From Gammaproteobacteria bacterium (GTDB taxonomy: Bacteria; Pseudomonadota; Gammaproteobacteria; Steroidobacterales; Steroidobacteraceae), in the NCBI GenBank assembly GCA_021323735.1, contig JAJPKM010000023.1, forward strand, positions 62,001-126,000: a stretch of 64,000 bases of DNA, given 5' to 3'. A program made the translations under genes and the position numbers. Below, in pieces: positions 29,430 to 39,063 of this stretch (position 1 is its first letter; every line of letters starts with the position of its first letter). The notes below the pieces were generated by a model that was not told the origin of the DNA, did no database searches, and saw only the letters and a program-made list of their open reading frames with translations.

Positions 29430-29474
29430 CCGGCACTTAGCGCAAACCTTGAGACCCGCTGGAGGGAGTGAATA

Positions 29475-30821
29475 ATGGCCCTGCGCTTACGCGTCGTCAG
29501 CGAACACTCAACCCGGCTCGGAGCGCTCACCACCAAGGTCTTTGGTGTGCACGGCGGCAGCATTGGGCGCGCAACTGACAACGACTGGATTCTACCCGAC
29601 CCGGAGCGTTACCTCTCGGGCAAACATGCCCACATCGACTTCCGGGCAGGCGCCTACATCCTGACCGATACCAGTTCCAATGGGACCTATATCAATGGCG
29701 CGCAGGTTCCGCTGGGTAAATTCCATGAGTATGGGCTCAAGGACGGCGACTACATCCGCCTGGGCGAGTACGAACTCTTGGTCAGCATCGACCAGAGCAA
29801 TGACTTCCCGCCCGAAGAGAGCGCCATTGTCGCCTACGACGGCCAAGCCCCCTCCTCCGCGGTCAAGAAATCCACGGCTGACGACTTGGGCGCTGAGCTA
29901 GACCTCAGCATGCTGCTGGAGCCGAGCAACTCGTCGATAGCCGATTCGGGCGTGCGGCCGCGCAATGCGTATGGTCAGGCCGTGCCGGCCGATCCCTCGC
30001 CGGGGGCAGCGAACGCTGCCGGCACGCCTTGGCATATGATGACGCGGCCGCTGAAAGTCGATGCTGCCAAGCCGGTTCTGCCCGGCGCAAGTGCACCCAT
30101 CGCGCCGGCATCGATCGCGACGCCCAGCCCCGCCCTGGGGCGTTCTCAAAGTCTCCCGCTCTATGAAGGGGATTTCGACAGCGGACTGTCTGCGTTTTGC
30201 CGGGGTGCGGGGATCGATCCGCGCTCCATCACGACGGAAGCACGCAGTACCGCACTGCAGCTCGCCGGACAGTTGCTGCGCGAGGCCGTGGTGGGTTTGC
30301 TCGATCTGAACCAGGGTCGCAATGAATTTCGCAACCGGTTCCGCATTTCATCGTCCAGTGAAGAAGCCCCCGAGTCGCCCCTGAACCTGTCACGCGGAGT
30401 CGATGAGGCTTTGGTGAAGCTGTTGACGACGTTGTCGACCCGGGCCGGATCGGTGGAAGCGCTGCGGGAGAATTTCCGCGAACTCAAGGCACAGAACGGC
30501 GCAACGCTTGCCGCGACGCATGCCGCATTCGAGGAATTCCTGAGCCGCGTCGATCCGAAAGAGCTGGAGGAGCGCTTCGAGCGGGCGGGGAAACGCGGCG
30601 TCTTCGGCGGCCAAAACAAGGCGAAGTATTGGGACCTGTATGCCGAGCTGTTCGCGGGCCTGGCACAGCGCCCACCCGATGGATTTCCCCATTTATTCAT
30701 GGAGACCTTCGCCAAGGCATACGAGGCCAAACTGCGCGCGTTGGTTCCGCCGCGGCGCACCGGTTTCGGCGAGCGTGAAGAGCCGGTCAATCCCAAAGGT
30801 CATGCGGTCGGCGATCCTTAA
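29475..30821 (+). CDS. tagH: T6SS-associated FHA-domain protein (TagH/ImpI-like)
   Basis: 448 residues. The N-terminal FHA domain (about 25-100) has the phosphothreonine-binding signature GSIGRATDNDWILPD, SGKHAHIDF and TDTSSNGTYINGA. A long Pro/Ala/Ser-rich linker follows. The C-terminal region (GRNEFRNRFRIS, SPLNLSRGVDEALVKLLTT, RFERAGKRGVFGGQNKAKYW) is the TagH/ImpI C-terminal domain. Such proteins normally work with a PpkA kinase and PppA phosphatase to control type VI secretion. No T6SS structural gene lies in the window, so this copy is an orphan. Confidence 0.85.
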   Translation: MALRLRVVSEHSTRLGALTTKVFGVHGGSIGRATDNDWILPDPERYLSGKHAHIDFRAGAYILTDTSSNGTYINGAQVPLGKFHEYGLKDGDYIRLGEYELLVSIDQSNDFPPEESAIVAYDGQAPSSAVKKSTADDLGAELDLSMLLEPSNSSIADSGVRPRNAYGQAVPADPSPGAANAAGTPWHMMTRPLKVDAAKPVLPGASAPIAPASIATPSPALGRSQSLPLYEGDFDSGLSAFCRGAGIDPRSITTEARSTALQLAGQLLREAVVGLLDLNQGRNEFRNRFRISSSSEEAPESPLNLSRGVDEALVKLLTTLSTRAGSVEALRENFRELKAQNGATLAATHAAFEEFLSRVDPKELEERFERAGKRGVFGGQNKAKYWDLYAELFAGLAQRPPDGFPHLFMETFAKAYEAKLRALVPPRRTGFGEREEPVNPKGHAVGDP

Positions 30822-30839
30822 CCTTGCCCGTCGTTGACC

Positions 30840-31508
30840 GTGCGCCTGCTACTCGTAGAAGATGATGACATCGTTGCCGACGCCATTCTGCGAGGCCTGA
30901 CCGCGGCGCAGTATTCCGTGCACCGGGTCATGAGCGCGGAAGCCGCACAGGCTGCCATTGCCCATGAGGAATTCGCGCTGGCCGTCATCGATGTGGGTCT
31001 CCCGGGCGCCGACGGCCTGACCCTGGTGCGCCGGCTGCGCAGTGCCGGCAAATCCCTGCCCACGCTCATTCTCACCGCCCGCTGCACGCTCGCGGACAAG
31101 GTCAAGGCGCTCGACTTGGGCGCCGACGATTTCCTGAGCAAACCGTTCGAGGCCGCGGAACTGGCGGCGCGCTGCCGCGCCTTGATGCGCCGTTCGAGCG
31201 GCGCCGCCAACGGCATCGTCAAGCTCAACCGCATGAGTGTCGATCTGTCGGGCAAACGCCTGTGCATCGACGAGATGGAAATCGATCTCACGGCGCGCGA
31301 ATGGCTGGTGCTCGAGTGCCTGGTGCGGCGTATCGGCCAGATCGTGCCCAAGGAGCGAGTCCAACAGGCGGTGGCTCCCGACCAGGACATCACCGCCAAC
31401 GCCCTTGAAGTCCATGTCTCCCGGCTGCGGGCCAAACTCGGCGACGCGGCCATCATCCGCAGCCTGCGGGGCCTCGGATATCGATTGGAAGAAATGAGAC
31501 CCGCGTGA
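30840..31508 (+). CDS. OmpR/PhoB-family response regulator (TctD-like)
   Basis: About 222 residues. Receiver domain: LLVEDDDIVADAI (acidic pocket), phosphoacceptor Asp in AVIDVGLPGADGL, Thr in LILTAR and Lys in FLSKPFEA. C-terminal winged helix: LTAREWLVLECLVRRIG, ITANALEVHVSRLRAKLGDA, IRSLRGLGYRLEE. GTG 30840 gives the conserved start; a TTG at 30834 is two codons upstream. Its TGA overlaps the GTG start of the sensor kinase (GTGA). The kinase N-terminus suggests a TctDE-like pair, but no citrate/tricarboxylate transporter gene is nearby. Confidence 0.92.
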   Translation: MRLLLVEDDDIVADAILRGLTAAQYSVHRVMSAEAAQAAIAHEEFALAVIDVGLPGADGLTLVRRLRSAGKSLPTLILTARCTLADKVKALDLGADDFLSKPFEAAELAARCRALMRRSSGAANGIVKLNRMSVDLSGKRLCIDEMEIDLTAREWLVLECLVRRIGQIVPKERVQQAVAPDQDITANALEVHVSRLRAKLGDAAIIRSLRGLGYRLEEMRPA

Positions 31509-32869
31509 GTTCCTCCATCAGCCGCCGCCTGATTTTTTGGCTGGCCGTGCCGCTCATGCTGATGGCGTTGTGCGGATCGCTGGTGCACTACTACAACAGC
31601 ATTGCTCCAGGGGTCATCAGCAGCGACCGGCGTCTCAAAGACGCGGCGAATTCCCTGATGACGCATGTGCTCGTCAAGGAAGGCGTGGTCACGCTCGATA
31701 CCAGCTTGGAACGCAAGCCGCCGCTGCCCGCGGCCGACTCGATAAAATATACGCTGCGCGATACGCAGGGCCGTCTGATCGCCGGCGACGCGCAACTCCC
31801 GATCGTCCCAATGAGCGACGCAACCAGTCAGCTCAGTTCCATGTCGCAAGTTGACAGGCGCAGCATGCGCACCCTGACCACCCGGTTCGACACACGCGCC
31901 GGCGTCATCTTCATAACGGTTGCCGACGTGCATCCGCCGAGCGAGCCGGCCGTCAGGTACGGCTTCATGAGCACGCTGCTCTGGGATTTCGTTCAGCTCG
32001 ACGTAACCCTGGTGTTGGTGTGGATAGGCATTCAGCTCGGACTGCGCCCGATTCGAAAACTACGGGACGAGATTGCGCAGCGTTCGCCGCTGGATCTGCG
32101 CCCCATTGTCGATACCACCGTGCCGCGCGAAATCGCTCCCGTGGTGATCACTTTGAATCGCCTGTTCGCGACGCTTCGCACGGCGTCGCAGTCGCAGCAG
32201 CAATTCATCGCCAACACCGCGCATCAACTGCGCACGCCGATCACGGGCATGCAGGCGCAATTGGACGTACTCGCAGCGGAGCCGGAGGCGCAGCCCATCA
32301 AGGCGCGCTTGCTGACTTTGCAGGAGGGCATCAGGCAACTGGCCCGCACCGCCAACCAGCTGCTGACGTTGGCGCGCGCCGATCCCGCAGCCAATATCGC
32401 CATCAAGAACCAAGCTGTGAATTTGGGCGCGTTGATCGAAGAAGTCGCTGCAAAATTCTTCGATCGCGCGCTGCAAGCCGGCATCGATTTGGGCATCGAC
32501 ATCCAACAGTCCGTCTCCATCGTCGCCGACCCCTCGCTGCTTGACGATCTATTGACCAACCTGGTCGACAACGCGCTGAAGTACACACCCGCCGGAGGCA
32601 GCGTCACGGCAGCTGCCGGCGTGCGCCATGGCAAGGCGTTTCTCTCGGTCGAGGACACCGGCCCCGGCATTCCCGAGGCTGAAAGGCAACTGGTATGGCA
32701 AAGGTTCTATCGACTGCCGAATTCCCCCGGGCACGGCAGCGGGCTTGGGCTGGCGATCGTCAACGAGATTGCGCGTCTGTACTCTGCCTCTGTGAGCATT
32801 GCCTCGGGGGCCGGCGGCCGCGGCACCCAGGTGCTGGTGCAGTTTCCGGACCTGGCAGAGCGCGCCTGA
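31505..32869 (+). CDS. Sensor histidine kinase (TctE-like)
   Basis: 454 residues. TM1 near the N-terminus (LIFWLAVPLMLMALCGSLVH) is followed by a periplasmic domain of about 130 residues resembling the TctE sensor domain (SSDRRLKDAANSL, LRDTQGRLIAGDAQLP). TM2 lies around 155-180. H-box: QFIANTAHQLRTPITGMQAQ. N-box NLVDNALKYTP, G1 DTGPGIPE, G2 GSGLGLAIVNE. It autophosphorylates on His and passes phosphate to the preceding regulator, with which it is translationally coupled. Signal unknown. Confidence 0.92.
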   Translation: MSSSISRRLIFWLAVPLMLMALCGSLVHYYNSIAPGVISSDRRLKDAANSLMTHVLVKEGVVTLDTSLERKPPLPAADSIKYTLRDTQGRLIAGDAQLPIVPMSDATSQLSSMSQVDRRSMRTLTTRFDTRAGVIFITVADVHPPSEPAVRYGFMSTLLWDFVQLDVTLVLVWIGIQLGLRPIRKLRDEIAQRSPLDLRPIVDTTVPREIAPVVITLNRLFATLRTASQSQQQFIANTAHQLRTPITGMQAQLDVLAAEPEAQPIKARLLTLQEGIRQLARTANQLLTLARADPAANIAIKNQAVNLGALIEEVAAKFFDRALQAGIDLGIDIQQSVSIVADPSLLDDLLTNLVDNALKYTPAGGSVTAAAGVRHGKAFLSVEDTGPGIPEAERQLVWQRFYRLPNSPGHGSGLGLAIVNEIARLYSASVSIASGAGGRGTQVLVQFPDLAERA

Positions 32870-32967
32870 AACGCGCAGCCCAAGTTGAACTGCGAACCGC
32901 GTCTCATTTTGAGAGGCGGCGCACCCCTTGTCAGCTTCGCGAAGGCTTCAAAAGGTAGGGTGGCTCC

Positions 32968-33564
32968 ATGACGTCATTGACCTGTCGATTCGAACGCTCC
33001 AAGCGCACGCGGCGGCACTTCCTGCCGGGATTTACGCTGATGGAACTGATGATAACCATCAGCATCGCCGCAATCCTTCTGGCAATCGGTGTGCCCTCGT
33101 TCAAGTATGTCACCTCGGCGAATCGCGCTTCCAGTGAAATCAATGGCTTACTGGGAGATCTGCAATTCGCACGCGGCGAAGCGATCAAGGAAGGACAGAC
33201 GGTCACGATTTGCGCGAGCGTGAACGGCACATCATGTTCAGGAAGCACTTCGTGGAATACCGGGTGGATTGTCTTCTCGGACGCCATCCCCCTTGGCATC
33301 GTCGACCCAAACGACGCGATCTTGAAGGTACAGGCGCCATTCTCAGGCTCGGATGTGTTGACCGCCGACCACGCCGTCAGCAGTGTAACCTTCAGCCGCG
33401 AGGGATTTACGCAAGGTCTAGGCAACAATGCAGTCACCATCACGCTGCATACGACACCGGTCAATGCGCCGTACACGCGCTGCCTGTCGATGACCATCAT
33501 CGGCGCGCTTTCGACCCAGATCAACGGCAAGCCGACGGCGGAGAGCCCCAACCTATGCAACTGA
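32968..33564 (+). CDS. fimT: Type IV minor pilin FimT/FimU (GspH-like)
   Basis: 198 residues. The prepilin leader and methylation domain read PGFTLMELMITISIAAILLA, cleaved by PilD before Phe. The GspH/FimT domain follows (SSEINGLLGDLQFARGEAIK, then a Cys pair region and SGSTSWNTGWIVF). Minor pilin of the priming complex at the pilus tip. RBS TAGGGTGG precedes ATG 32968. First gene of a tightly packed operon; its last 10 bases overlap pilV. FimT has also been linked to DNA uptake in related bacteria. Confidence 0.9.
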   Translation: MTSLTCRFERSKRTRRHFLPGFTLMELMITISIAAILLAIGVPSFKYVTSANRASSEINGLLGDLQFARGEAIKEGQTVTICASVNGTSCSGSTSWNTGWIVFSDAIPLGIVDPNDAILKVQAPFSGSDVLTADHAVSSVTFSREGFTQGLGNNAVTITLHTTPVNAPYTRCLSMTIIGALSTQINGKPTAESPNLCN

Positions 33565-34100
33565 AAATTCAAGTCCAGCGCGGCTTCACCCTGCTCGAAG
33601 TCATGGTGGCGCTGCTCGTCCTGACGGTGGGTCTCTTGGGAGTATTGAAACTGGAAACCGTGGCGTACGCCAGCACCAATATAGCCGCCAAACGTTCCCT
33701 GGCGGCGCTCGAGGCCGCGAGTTTGGCCGCCTCCATGCATGTCAACCGCGGCTACTGGGCGACCCCCGACACGTCCGCCGCGGCAATCAGCCTCAATGGC
33801 ACCGTCATCACGATTGCCGCTGGCGCGCCGCTTTTATCAGGCGTGATCAACACGGCTCAAGTCTGCACGTCTTTGACGGTGCCGTGCGCGCCGCCGCAAA
33901 TGGCCGCCTACGACTTGCAGCAATGGGCGCGGACGATGAAGCCGCTTTTGCCAAATTATACCGCGACGGTCAATTGCGGCACGGCCAACCCGGTGAGTTG
34001 CATGATCAATATTCAGTGGAACGAAAACGCCGTCGCCTTCAACAACCAAGAAACCGGCGCACTCGCCAGCCCAAGCTACACGTTGTACGTCGAACCATGA
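33555..34100 (+). CDS. pilV: Type IV pilus modification protein PilV
   Basis: 181 residues starting inside the fimT end. The prepilin motif is RGFTLLEVMVALLVLTVGLL. The following helix (LKLETVAYASTNIAAKRSLA) and the Cys-bearing C-terminal part (QVCTSLTVPCAPPQM, CGTANPVSCMINIQW) fit PilV. It overlaps pilW by four bases (ATGA). Minor pilin acting with PilW, PilX, PilE and PilY1 in initiation of pilus assembly. Confidence 0.88.
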   Translation: MQLKIQVQRGFTLLEVMVALLVLTVGLLGVLKLETVAYASTNIAAKRSLAALEAASLAASMHVNRGYWATPDTSAAAISLNGTVITIAAGAPLLSGVINTAQVCTSLTVPCAPPQMAAYDLQQWARTMKPLLPNYTATVNCGTANPVSCMINIQWNENAVAFNNQETGALASPSYTLYVEP

Positions 34101-34891
34101 AGAAACTCACACCATCCATCGCAAGATTGGACCACAAACGTGCGCACGGCTTCACGTTGATCGAGCTCATGGTTGCCATCACGGTCGGCATATTTCTCGT
34201 CGGCGGCCTGCTCACCATGGTGCAAAGCACGCGTGATGCCTTCGGCAAGCAAAACTTGTTGGCCCAACTTCAGGACAACGAGCGGCTGGTGATGACCTTC
34301 GCGGCCGAGGTGGTGGAATCAGCAGGGTACTTCCCTGACCCGGTGCACAATACGTCCATGGTTATCTTCCCCGGCACGTTCAACATACCTCACGGCGGCT
34401 CATTCGCCACTGCCGGCCAGGCCGTCTTCGGCACATCCAACGCAGCAGCGCCCGGCGACACGGTGACGGTGCGCTATGCAGCGGCGCCGAATGACAATGT
34501 TTTTAATTGCCTGGGAACCACCAACACGACGGCCGGCAACCAGGTCTTCGTCAACACCTTTTGGGTGAACAATGCGAATGCGAACAATCCCGTCCTGACA
34601 TGTACGGTCAGCAGCGCCGCAATAGCCGCCGTCGACGTGCCGCTGGTGAACGGCGTTCAAAACTTGACGATTCTCTACGGCGTCAAGAGAAGCATCCTCG
34701 ACACCGGCAGCTGCGCCGACACCTATTTGACCGCCGCCCAAATGGCGCCGGTCGCGTTTCCGCTGGACTGGGTCAATGTTTGCTCGATCAACCTGCAAAT
34801 GTCGTTCACCAATCCGCTCAATCCGGCCGGCCCGGCGATCATCATCAACCGGGTCATCGCGACCATGACTGCCGCGGGTGTCAATTCATGA
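34097..34891 (+). CDS. pilW: Type IV minor pilin PilW
   Basis: 264 residues. Prepilin motif HGFTLIELMVAITVGIFLVG, then a long helix (STRDAFGKQNLLAQLQDNER) and a C-terminal beta domain with Cys residues. Features typical of PilW are NERLVMTFAAEVVESAGYFP and a terminal segment AIIINRVIATMTAAGVNS that resembles the conserved end. Overlaps pilV and pilX by four bases each, so translation of the operon is coupled. Confidence 0.88.
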   Translation: MKKLTPSIARLDHKRAHGFTLIELMVAITVGIFLVGGLLTMVQSTRDAFGKQNLLAQLQDNERLVMTFAAEVVESAGYFPDPVHNTSMVIFPGTFNIPHGGSFATAGQAVFGTSNAAAPGDTVTVRYAAAPNDNVFNCLGTTNTTAGNQVFVNTFWVNNANANNPVLTCTVSSAAIAAVDVPLVNGVQNLTILYGVKRSILDTGSCADTYLTAAQMAPVAFPLDWVNVCSINLQMSFTNPLNPAGPAIIINRVIATMTAAGVNS

Positions 34892-35487
34892 AGACGCAAG
34901 ATCCAGTAATACGACATCGCCAACGCGGTGTCGTTTTGATTACCGCCATGTTGCTGCTCGTCGTCGTGACTATCATGGCGCTGAGCATGTTTCGCAGTTA
35001 CGGTATACAGGAAAGATTGGCGGGCAATACCCGCGACAAGCAGCGCGCGATCAACGCCGCCATCAGCGCGCAACAGTACGCGGAATCCTTGCTGGCGAGC
35101 GGCACGGCACCCGCGACCGGTACTTGCCCCGCCGGACTTCTGCCCTCCTTGACCAGCGCCGAGGTATGTAATGCCGTGCTGGCTGATTTTTCAAAATTGC
35201 CCTGGGCCGCCGGCAACATCTACACCCAGTTCACCTCCAACGCCATCAATGGTGTGGCCAATGTCATCAGCGCGACGGGCACTGCCGACAAGGCGGGGCA
35301 ATCTGCCTCCTATGCCCTGCCACCGGTTTTCTATATCACCGATCTGGGGGCCAACGCAGGTTCCCCCGCCGGCGAGGTCTATCAAATCGATGCACTGGGC
35401 TATGGCGGCACTGCAAACACGGTAGCCATCGTCGAGAGCACGTTCGTTATCGGCACAAATTCATCACACGATGAGACTCAACCATGA
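34888..35487 (+). CDS. pilX: Type IV pilus assembly protein PilX
   Basis: 199 residues. The N-terminus RGVVLITAMLLLVVVTIMAL is the PilX-type hydrophobic helix (G-V-V-L in place of GFTL). It continues with the conserved SMFRSYGIQERLAGNTRDKQ and RAINAAISAQQYAESLL. It links the other minor pilins to PilY1. Overlaps pilY1 by four bases. Confidence 0.88.
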   Translation: MKTQDPVIRHRQRGVVLITAMLLLVVVTIMALSMFRSYGIQERLAGNTRDKQRAINAAISAQQYAESLLASGTAPATGTCPAGLLPSLTSAEVCNAVLADFSKLPWAAGNIYTQFTSNAINGVANVISATGTADKAGQSASYALPPVFYITDLGANAGSPAGEVYQIDALGYGGTANTVAIVESTFVIGTNSSHDETQP

Positions 35488-38400
35488 TGCACAAATACCC
35501 GATGATTTCCCTCACGAGTCTGGTGGGTACCATTGCCCTGGGATTCTCGGGCGTTATTCACGCCCAGACAGTTGCGCCACCGCCGACCACGACGAGTCAG
35601 TCGTTGAACGATGACTTCACCAAGGCCAGCGACCCCAATAGCTGGAAGCCATTTAACGGCGCCTGTCTCACGGCAGGAGACGGTACAGGCAGCATTCCTG
35701 CCTGCGTGGGCTTGCCCTACTACAAAGGCCAGGTTCAGGTCGGCGGCAACAACGGCTTCCTGGGGAATAGTTCTTCTCCGACCGGCTCGCAAACGGGCGA
35801 TGCCCCGGGCACCGGTGCGCTGCGCTTCACCAATGGATTCACTGCCGGCCACGGCGGCGACTTCCTGTACGGCTACAAGCAGGCCGGCAGCATCATCTCC
35901 AGCGGCACGCCATTTGCGACCGGCGCGGGATTGCAGGTTGTCTTCAAGACCATTACCTATCGCGGCGACACCGGCAACGGTGACGGCGCGGACGGCATAG
36001 GGTTCTTCCTCATGGATGGCTCCCTCAACCCGTACGACACCGGCGCCTTCGGCGGCAGTCTTGGGTATACCTGCTCGAATACAAACAATGACCCGACCGC
36101 GCGAGCCGACGGCTCGATTCGAGGCTTCGACGGTCTCCGAGGCGGCTATATCGGCCTGGGCATCGATGAATTCGGCAACTTTTTGAATCCCGGCGACAAT
36201 ACCGCGTCCGGACCCAATCAAACGCCCGGACGCATCGGCGTGCGCGGCAGCGGCAGCATTTCCTGGGCTGCGCTGAGCACCAATCCCGCGACTGCGCAAT
36301 ATTATCCAACGACGCTTTCTCTGTCGCAGCAGCAGGCCGCCGTGCAGAATACCTGCAAGACCGGTGTTGTCTGGGACTACACCCAATCGATACCCGCGCC
36401 CGCCCTCATCAACACCAACACTGGGAAAGGGAAACCCGTGGATGTCACTATCCCGATCCAAGACTATCCGGCGTTCGGCACGGGGGTCACTCTTTCCTCG
36501 ATCCTGCCGGGAAAGAACATCTCCAACATAAGCGCCGTCAAACGCAGTGATGGCGTTCCGATTACCTACAGCCTCAAGATCACGCAGGATGGAATATTGA
36601 GCCTGAACATCGCCTACAACGGCGGCACATACCTGCCGGTCATTACCAAGCAGAGCATTACCGCTGCCAACGGCCCTCTGCCCGCAAGTTTCCGGTTTGG
36701 ATTCACAGGCTCGACCGGCGGCAGTACCAATGTTCACGAGATCCTTTGCTTCCAAGCCGCGCCGTCGGACGTTGCCGGCACTTCCGTGGGCGTTAACGAA
36801 CAGGAGGCCACCAAGATCGCGAGCGGCACTCAGGCGTATCTAGCCTATTACTTCCCCAGCAATTGGACGGGAGACATGACTGCGAACGACCTCGTGCTGG
36901 TCACGGGAGCAAACGGCTTGTCGGCGATCGACATCGCCAACACGCCGGCGAACTGGGATGCGCAGTGCAACTTGACCGGCGTTCCAACCACAAAAACCTG
37001 CGCCTCCACCGGCGCGACAGGGACGGGCAGCCCGCTAATTCCCCTTCCAACGAACCGCGTCATGCTGACCTTTGACGACATCGCTGGAAAGGGTGTCGCG
37101 TTCCGTTGGGACAGCACTGCCAGCGGCAGCTCGATCAATAGCACGCAGCAAGGCATTCTCGATGCCGGCGATTCCACGCCGTTCAACGCGAACCGGCTCA
37201 ACTATTTGCGGGGCGATCGCACCAACGAGATCGACATCCACGGCAACGGCCTGTTTCGTCCGCGGGACGGCGTGTTGGGCGACATCGTGGACTCCAGCCC
37301 CACCTGGGTCGGCCCGCCGACATCGCATTACGCGGCCAACTTCAAGGACCAGTTGGTCTCCACCGACCCGACTCCTGAGAATACCGCGACGCAGACATTC
37401 GCCCAGTACATTCTCGCCGAGCAAACCCGGCTCAATGTCGTGTACGCCGGCTCGAATGATGGCTTCATACATGGCTTCCGCACCGGATCATTCGACGTCA
37501 ATGGCAACTATGTGAAGACCGGTACCACACCCAATGACGGCAAGGAGGTCTTGGCATACATGCCTGCCGCCGTGCTCAAGACCATTCACAACACGACCGA
37601 CGGAACCCTCGACTTCGCGGGATCGCAGTACTCGCACAATTTCTTCGTCGATGCGACACCCGACGTTGACGACGTGTTCTACAAGAGCTCGTGGCACACC
37701 TGGCTGGTGGGAGGGCTCGGCGCGGGCGGATCTGCCATTTACATGCTCGACATCACCAACCCCGATCCGGCCGCCAGCTTCGTCGAAACCAACGCCAGCA
37801 ACATAGTCATGGGCGAATGGTCATCGGCGACCATCGGCTGTCATGGCGAGACTCCTACTTCCACCGTCCTATGCAAAGCGAACATGGGCAACACCTATGG
37901 CACGCCCATCGTACGCCGGCTGCACGATGGCAAGTGGGCCGTCATATTCGGCAACGGCTTCGGCAGCTCCACGGGCGATGCCGGCATCTTCATCATGCTG
38001 CTCGACTCGAACGGCGGCACCCAGGCGTCCAATACCTATTATCTGAGCACCCACCAGACAGTAGGCGCCAAGGATGGCATCGCCTATGTATCGTCCGCCG
38101 ATTTGGACGGCGACCACATCACCGATTACGTGTACGCCGGCGACTTGCTCGGCAACATATGGCGCTTTGACCTGACCAGTCCCTCTGAAACTGCGTGGGC
38201 TGCCTCGAGCACCCCGCTGTTCACCGCACCGGCCGGAGAGCCGATCACCACGAAGGTACAGGTGGTTGGCGTGCCCCAGGGCACCGGTCCGATGCGTCTG
38301 ATGATCGACTTTGGAACGGGACAGAAATTTCCGCCGACCACCCTTCTTCCGACCTCTTACCAGCCGGGCACGCAGTATCTGTATGGCATCTGGGACTGGA

Positions 38401-39053
38401 ACATGGCGGCATGGAATGGCAAGTCACCGACCAAGTATCTGAGTCTGCCTGCGGCCTCGCCGGTACCGTCGAATTTGATACTGACCCCGGCGAATCTGAG
38501 ATCGCAGACCCTTTCGGTGGTCGGCGATGGATCGCTCGACATCACCTCCAACACGGTGTGCTGGGCCGGCGGCACTGTTTGCAGCACCAATAATCAGTTT
38601 GGCTTCATGATCGCCCTGCCCGGCGCTCAAGAGCAGATCGTGTTCAATCCGTTGGTCTATCAAAATGCGCTGATCGTGAACACGACGATTCCGGCGGTCA
38701 ATACACCGTCCAGTTGCTCGATCACCCACGACACCGGCAATACGATCGCCATCTCCCTGCTCAACGGCGGCTCGCTTGGCAGCTCTACCGGCGGAAGCTT
38801 CTTCAAGAACACGGCGGATACCCAATCGGCCGGGTCTCAATCGAATGGCACGGGTACGCCCTTCATCGCCCAGGCGGGAGGCAACACTTACATCCTGACT
38901 CAAACGCTGGGAGATGGGGCGTTCCAAGTACCGCCCGGAGCCGGCCCTGCGCCGGGACCCGTAAGCTGCACCACGGGATCGAAACTTTGCTCAGGAAGTA
39001 TTCAGTCCGCTACCCTGAGCTCCAAGCGTCTCACGTGGATCGAGCGTCGCTGA
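35484..39053 (+). CDS. pilY1: Type IV pilus tip adhesin PilY1 with N-terminal L-type-lectin-like domain
   Basis: 1,189 residues, exported (signal ending GFSGVIHAQT). The C-terminal half is the PilY1 beta-propeller: RDGVLGDIVDSSPTWVGPP, LNVVYAGSNDGFIHGFRTGS, WHTWLVGGLGAGGSAIYMLD, and a calcium-loop-like DLDGDHITDYVYAGDLLGNI. The N-terminal 300 residues look like a bacterial L-type (legume-lectin-like) domain: GADGIGFFLMDGS, GAFGGSLGYTC, GGYIGLGIDEFGNFLNPGDN. No von Willebrand A domain with MIDAS motif was recognised. PilY1 sits at the tip, regulates pilus retraction and mediates adhesion. The lectin-like domain would give glycan binding; that is inference. Confidence 0.9.
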   Translation: MMHKYPMISLTSLVGTIALGFSGVIHAQTVAPPPTTTSQSLNDDFTKASDPNSWKPFNGACLTAGDGTGSIPACVGLPYYKGQVQVGGNNGFLGNSSSPTGSQTGDAPGTGALRFTNGFTAGHGGDFLYGYKQAGSIISSGTPFATGAGLQVVFKTITYRGDTGNGDGADGIGFFLMDGSLNPYDTGAFGGSLGYTCSNTNNDPTARADGSIRGFDGLRGGYIGLGIDEFGNFLNPGDNTASGPNQTPGRIGVRGSGSISWAALSTNPATAQYYPTTLSLSQQQAAVQNTCKTGVVWDYTQSIPAPALINTNTGKGKPVDVTIPIQDYPAFGTGVTLSSILPGKNISNISAVKRSDGVPITYSLKITQDGILSLNIAYNGGTYLPVITKQSITAANGPLPASFRFGFTGSTGGSTNVHEILCFQAAPSDVAGTSVGVNEQEATKIASGTQAYLAYYFPSNWTGDMTANDLVLVTGANGLSAIDIANTPANWDAQCNLTGVPTTKTCASTGATGTGSPLIPLPTNRVMLTFDDIAGKGVAFRWDSTASGSSINSTQQGILDAGDSTPFNANRLNYLRGDRTNEIDIHGNGLFRPRDGVLGDIVDSSPTWVGPPTSHYAANFKDQLVSTDPTPENTATQTFAQYILAEQTRLNVVYAGSNDGFIHGFRTGSFDVNGNYVKTGTTPNDGKEVLAYMPAAVLKTIHNTTDGTLDFAGSQYSHNFFVDATPDVDDVFYKSSWHTWLVGGLGAGGSAIYMLDITNPDPAASFVETNASNIVMGEWSSATIGCHGETPTSTVLCKANMGNTYGTPIVRRLHDGKWAVIFGNGFGSSTGDAGIFIMLLDSNGGTQASNTYYLSTHQTVGAKDGIAYVSSADLDGDHITDYVYAGDLLGNIWRFDLTSPSETAWAASSTPLFTAPAGEPITTKVQVVGVPQGTGPMRLMIDFGTGQKFPPTTLLPTSYQPGTQYLYGIWDWNMAAWNGKSPTKYLSLPAASPVPSNLILTPANLRSQTLSVVGDGSLDITSNTVCWAGGTVCSTNNQFGFMIALPGAQEQIVFNPLVYQNALIVNTTIPAVNTPSSCSITHDTGNTIAISLLNGGSLGSSTGGSFFKNTADTQSAGSQSNGTGTPFIAQAGGNTYILTQTLGDGAFQVPPGAGPAPGPVSCTTGSKLCSGSIQSATLSSKRLTWIERR

Positions 39054-39063
39054 GGAATATCAC

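Noticed and set aside
33210-34100. Long upstream extension of pilV
   Set aside because: The prepilin leader begins at ATG 33555; the extension overlaps fimT in another frame.
35478-36755. 425-codon open frame antisense to pilY1
   Set aside because: Wholly inside pilY1 and without any recognisable domain; explained by codon bias.
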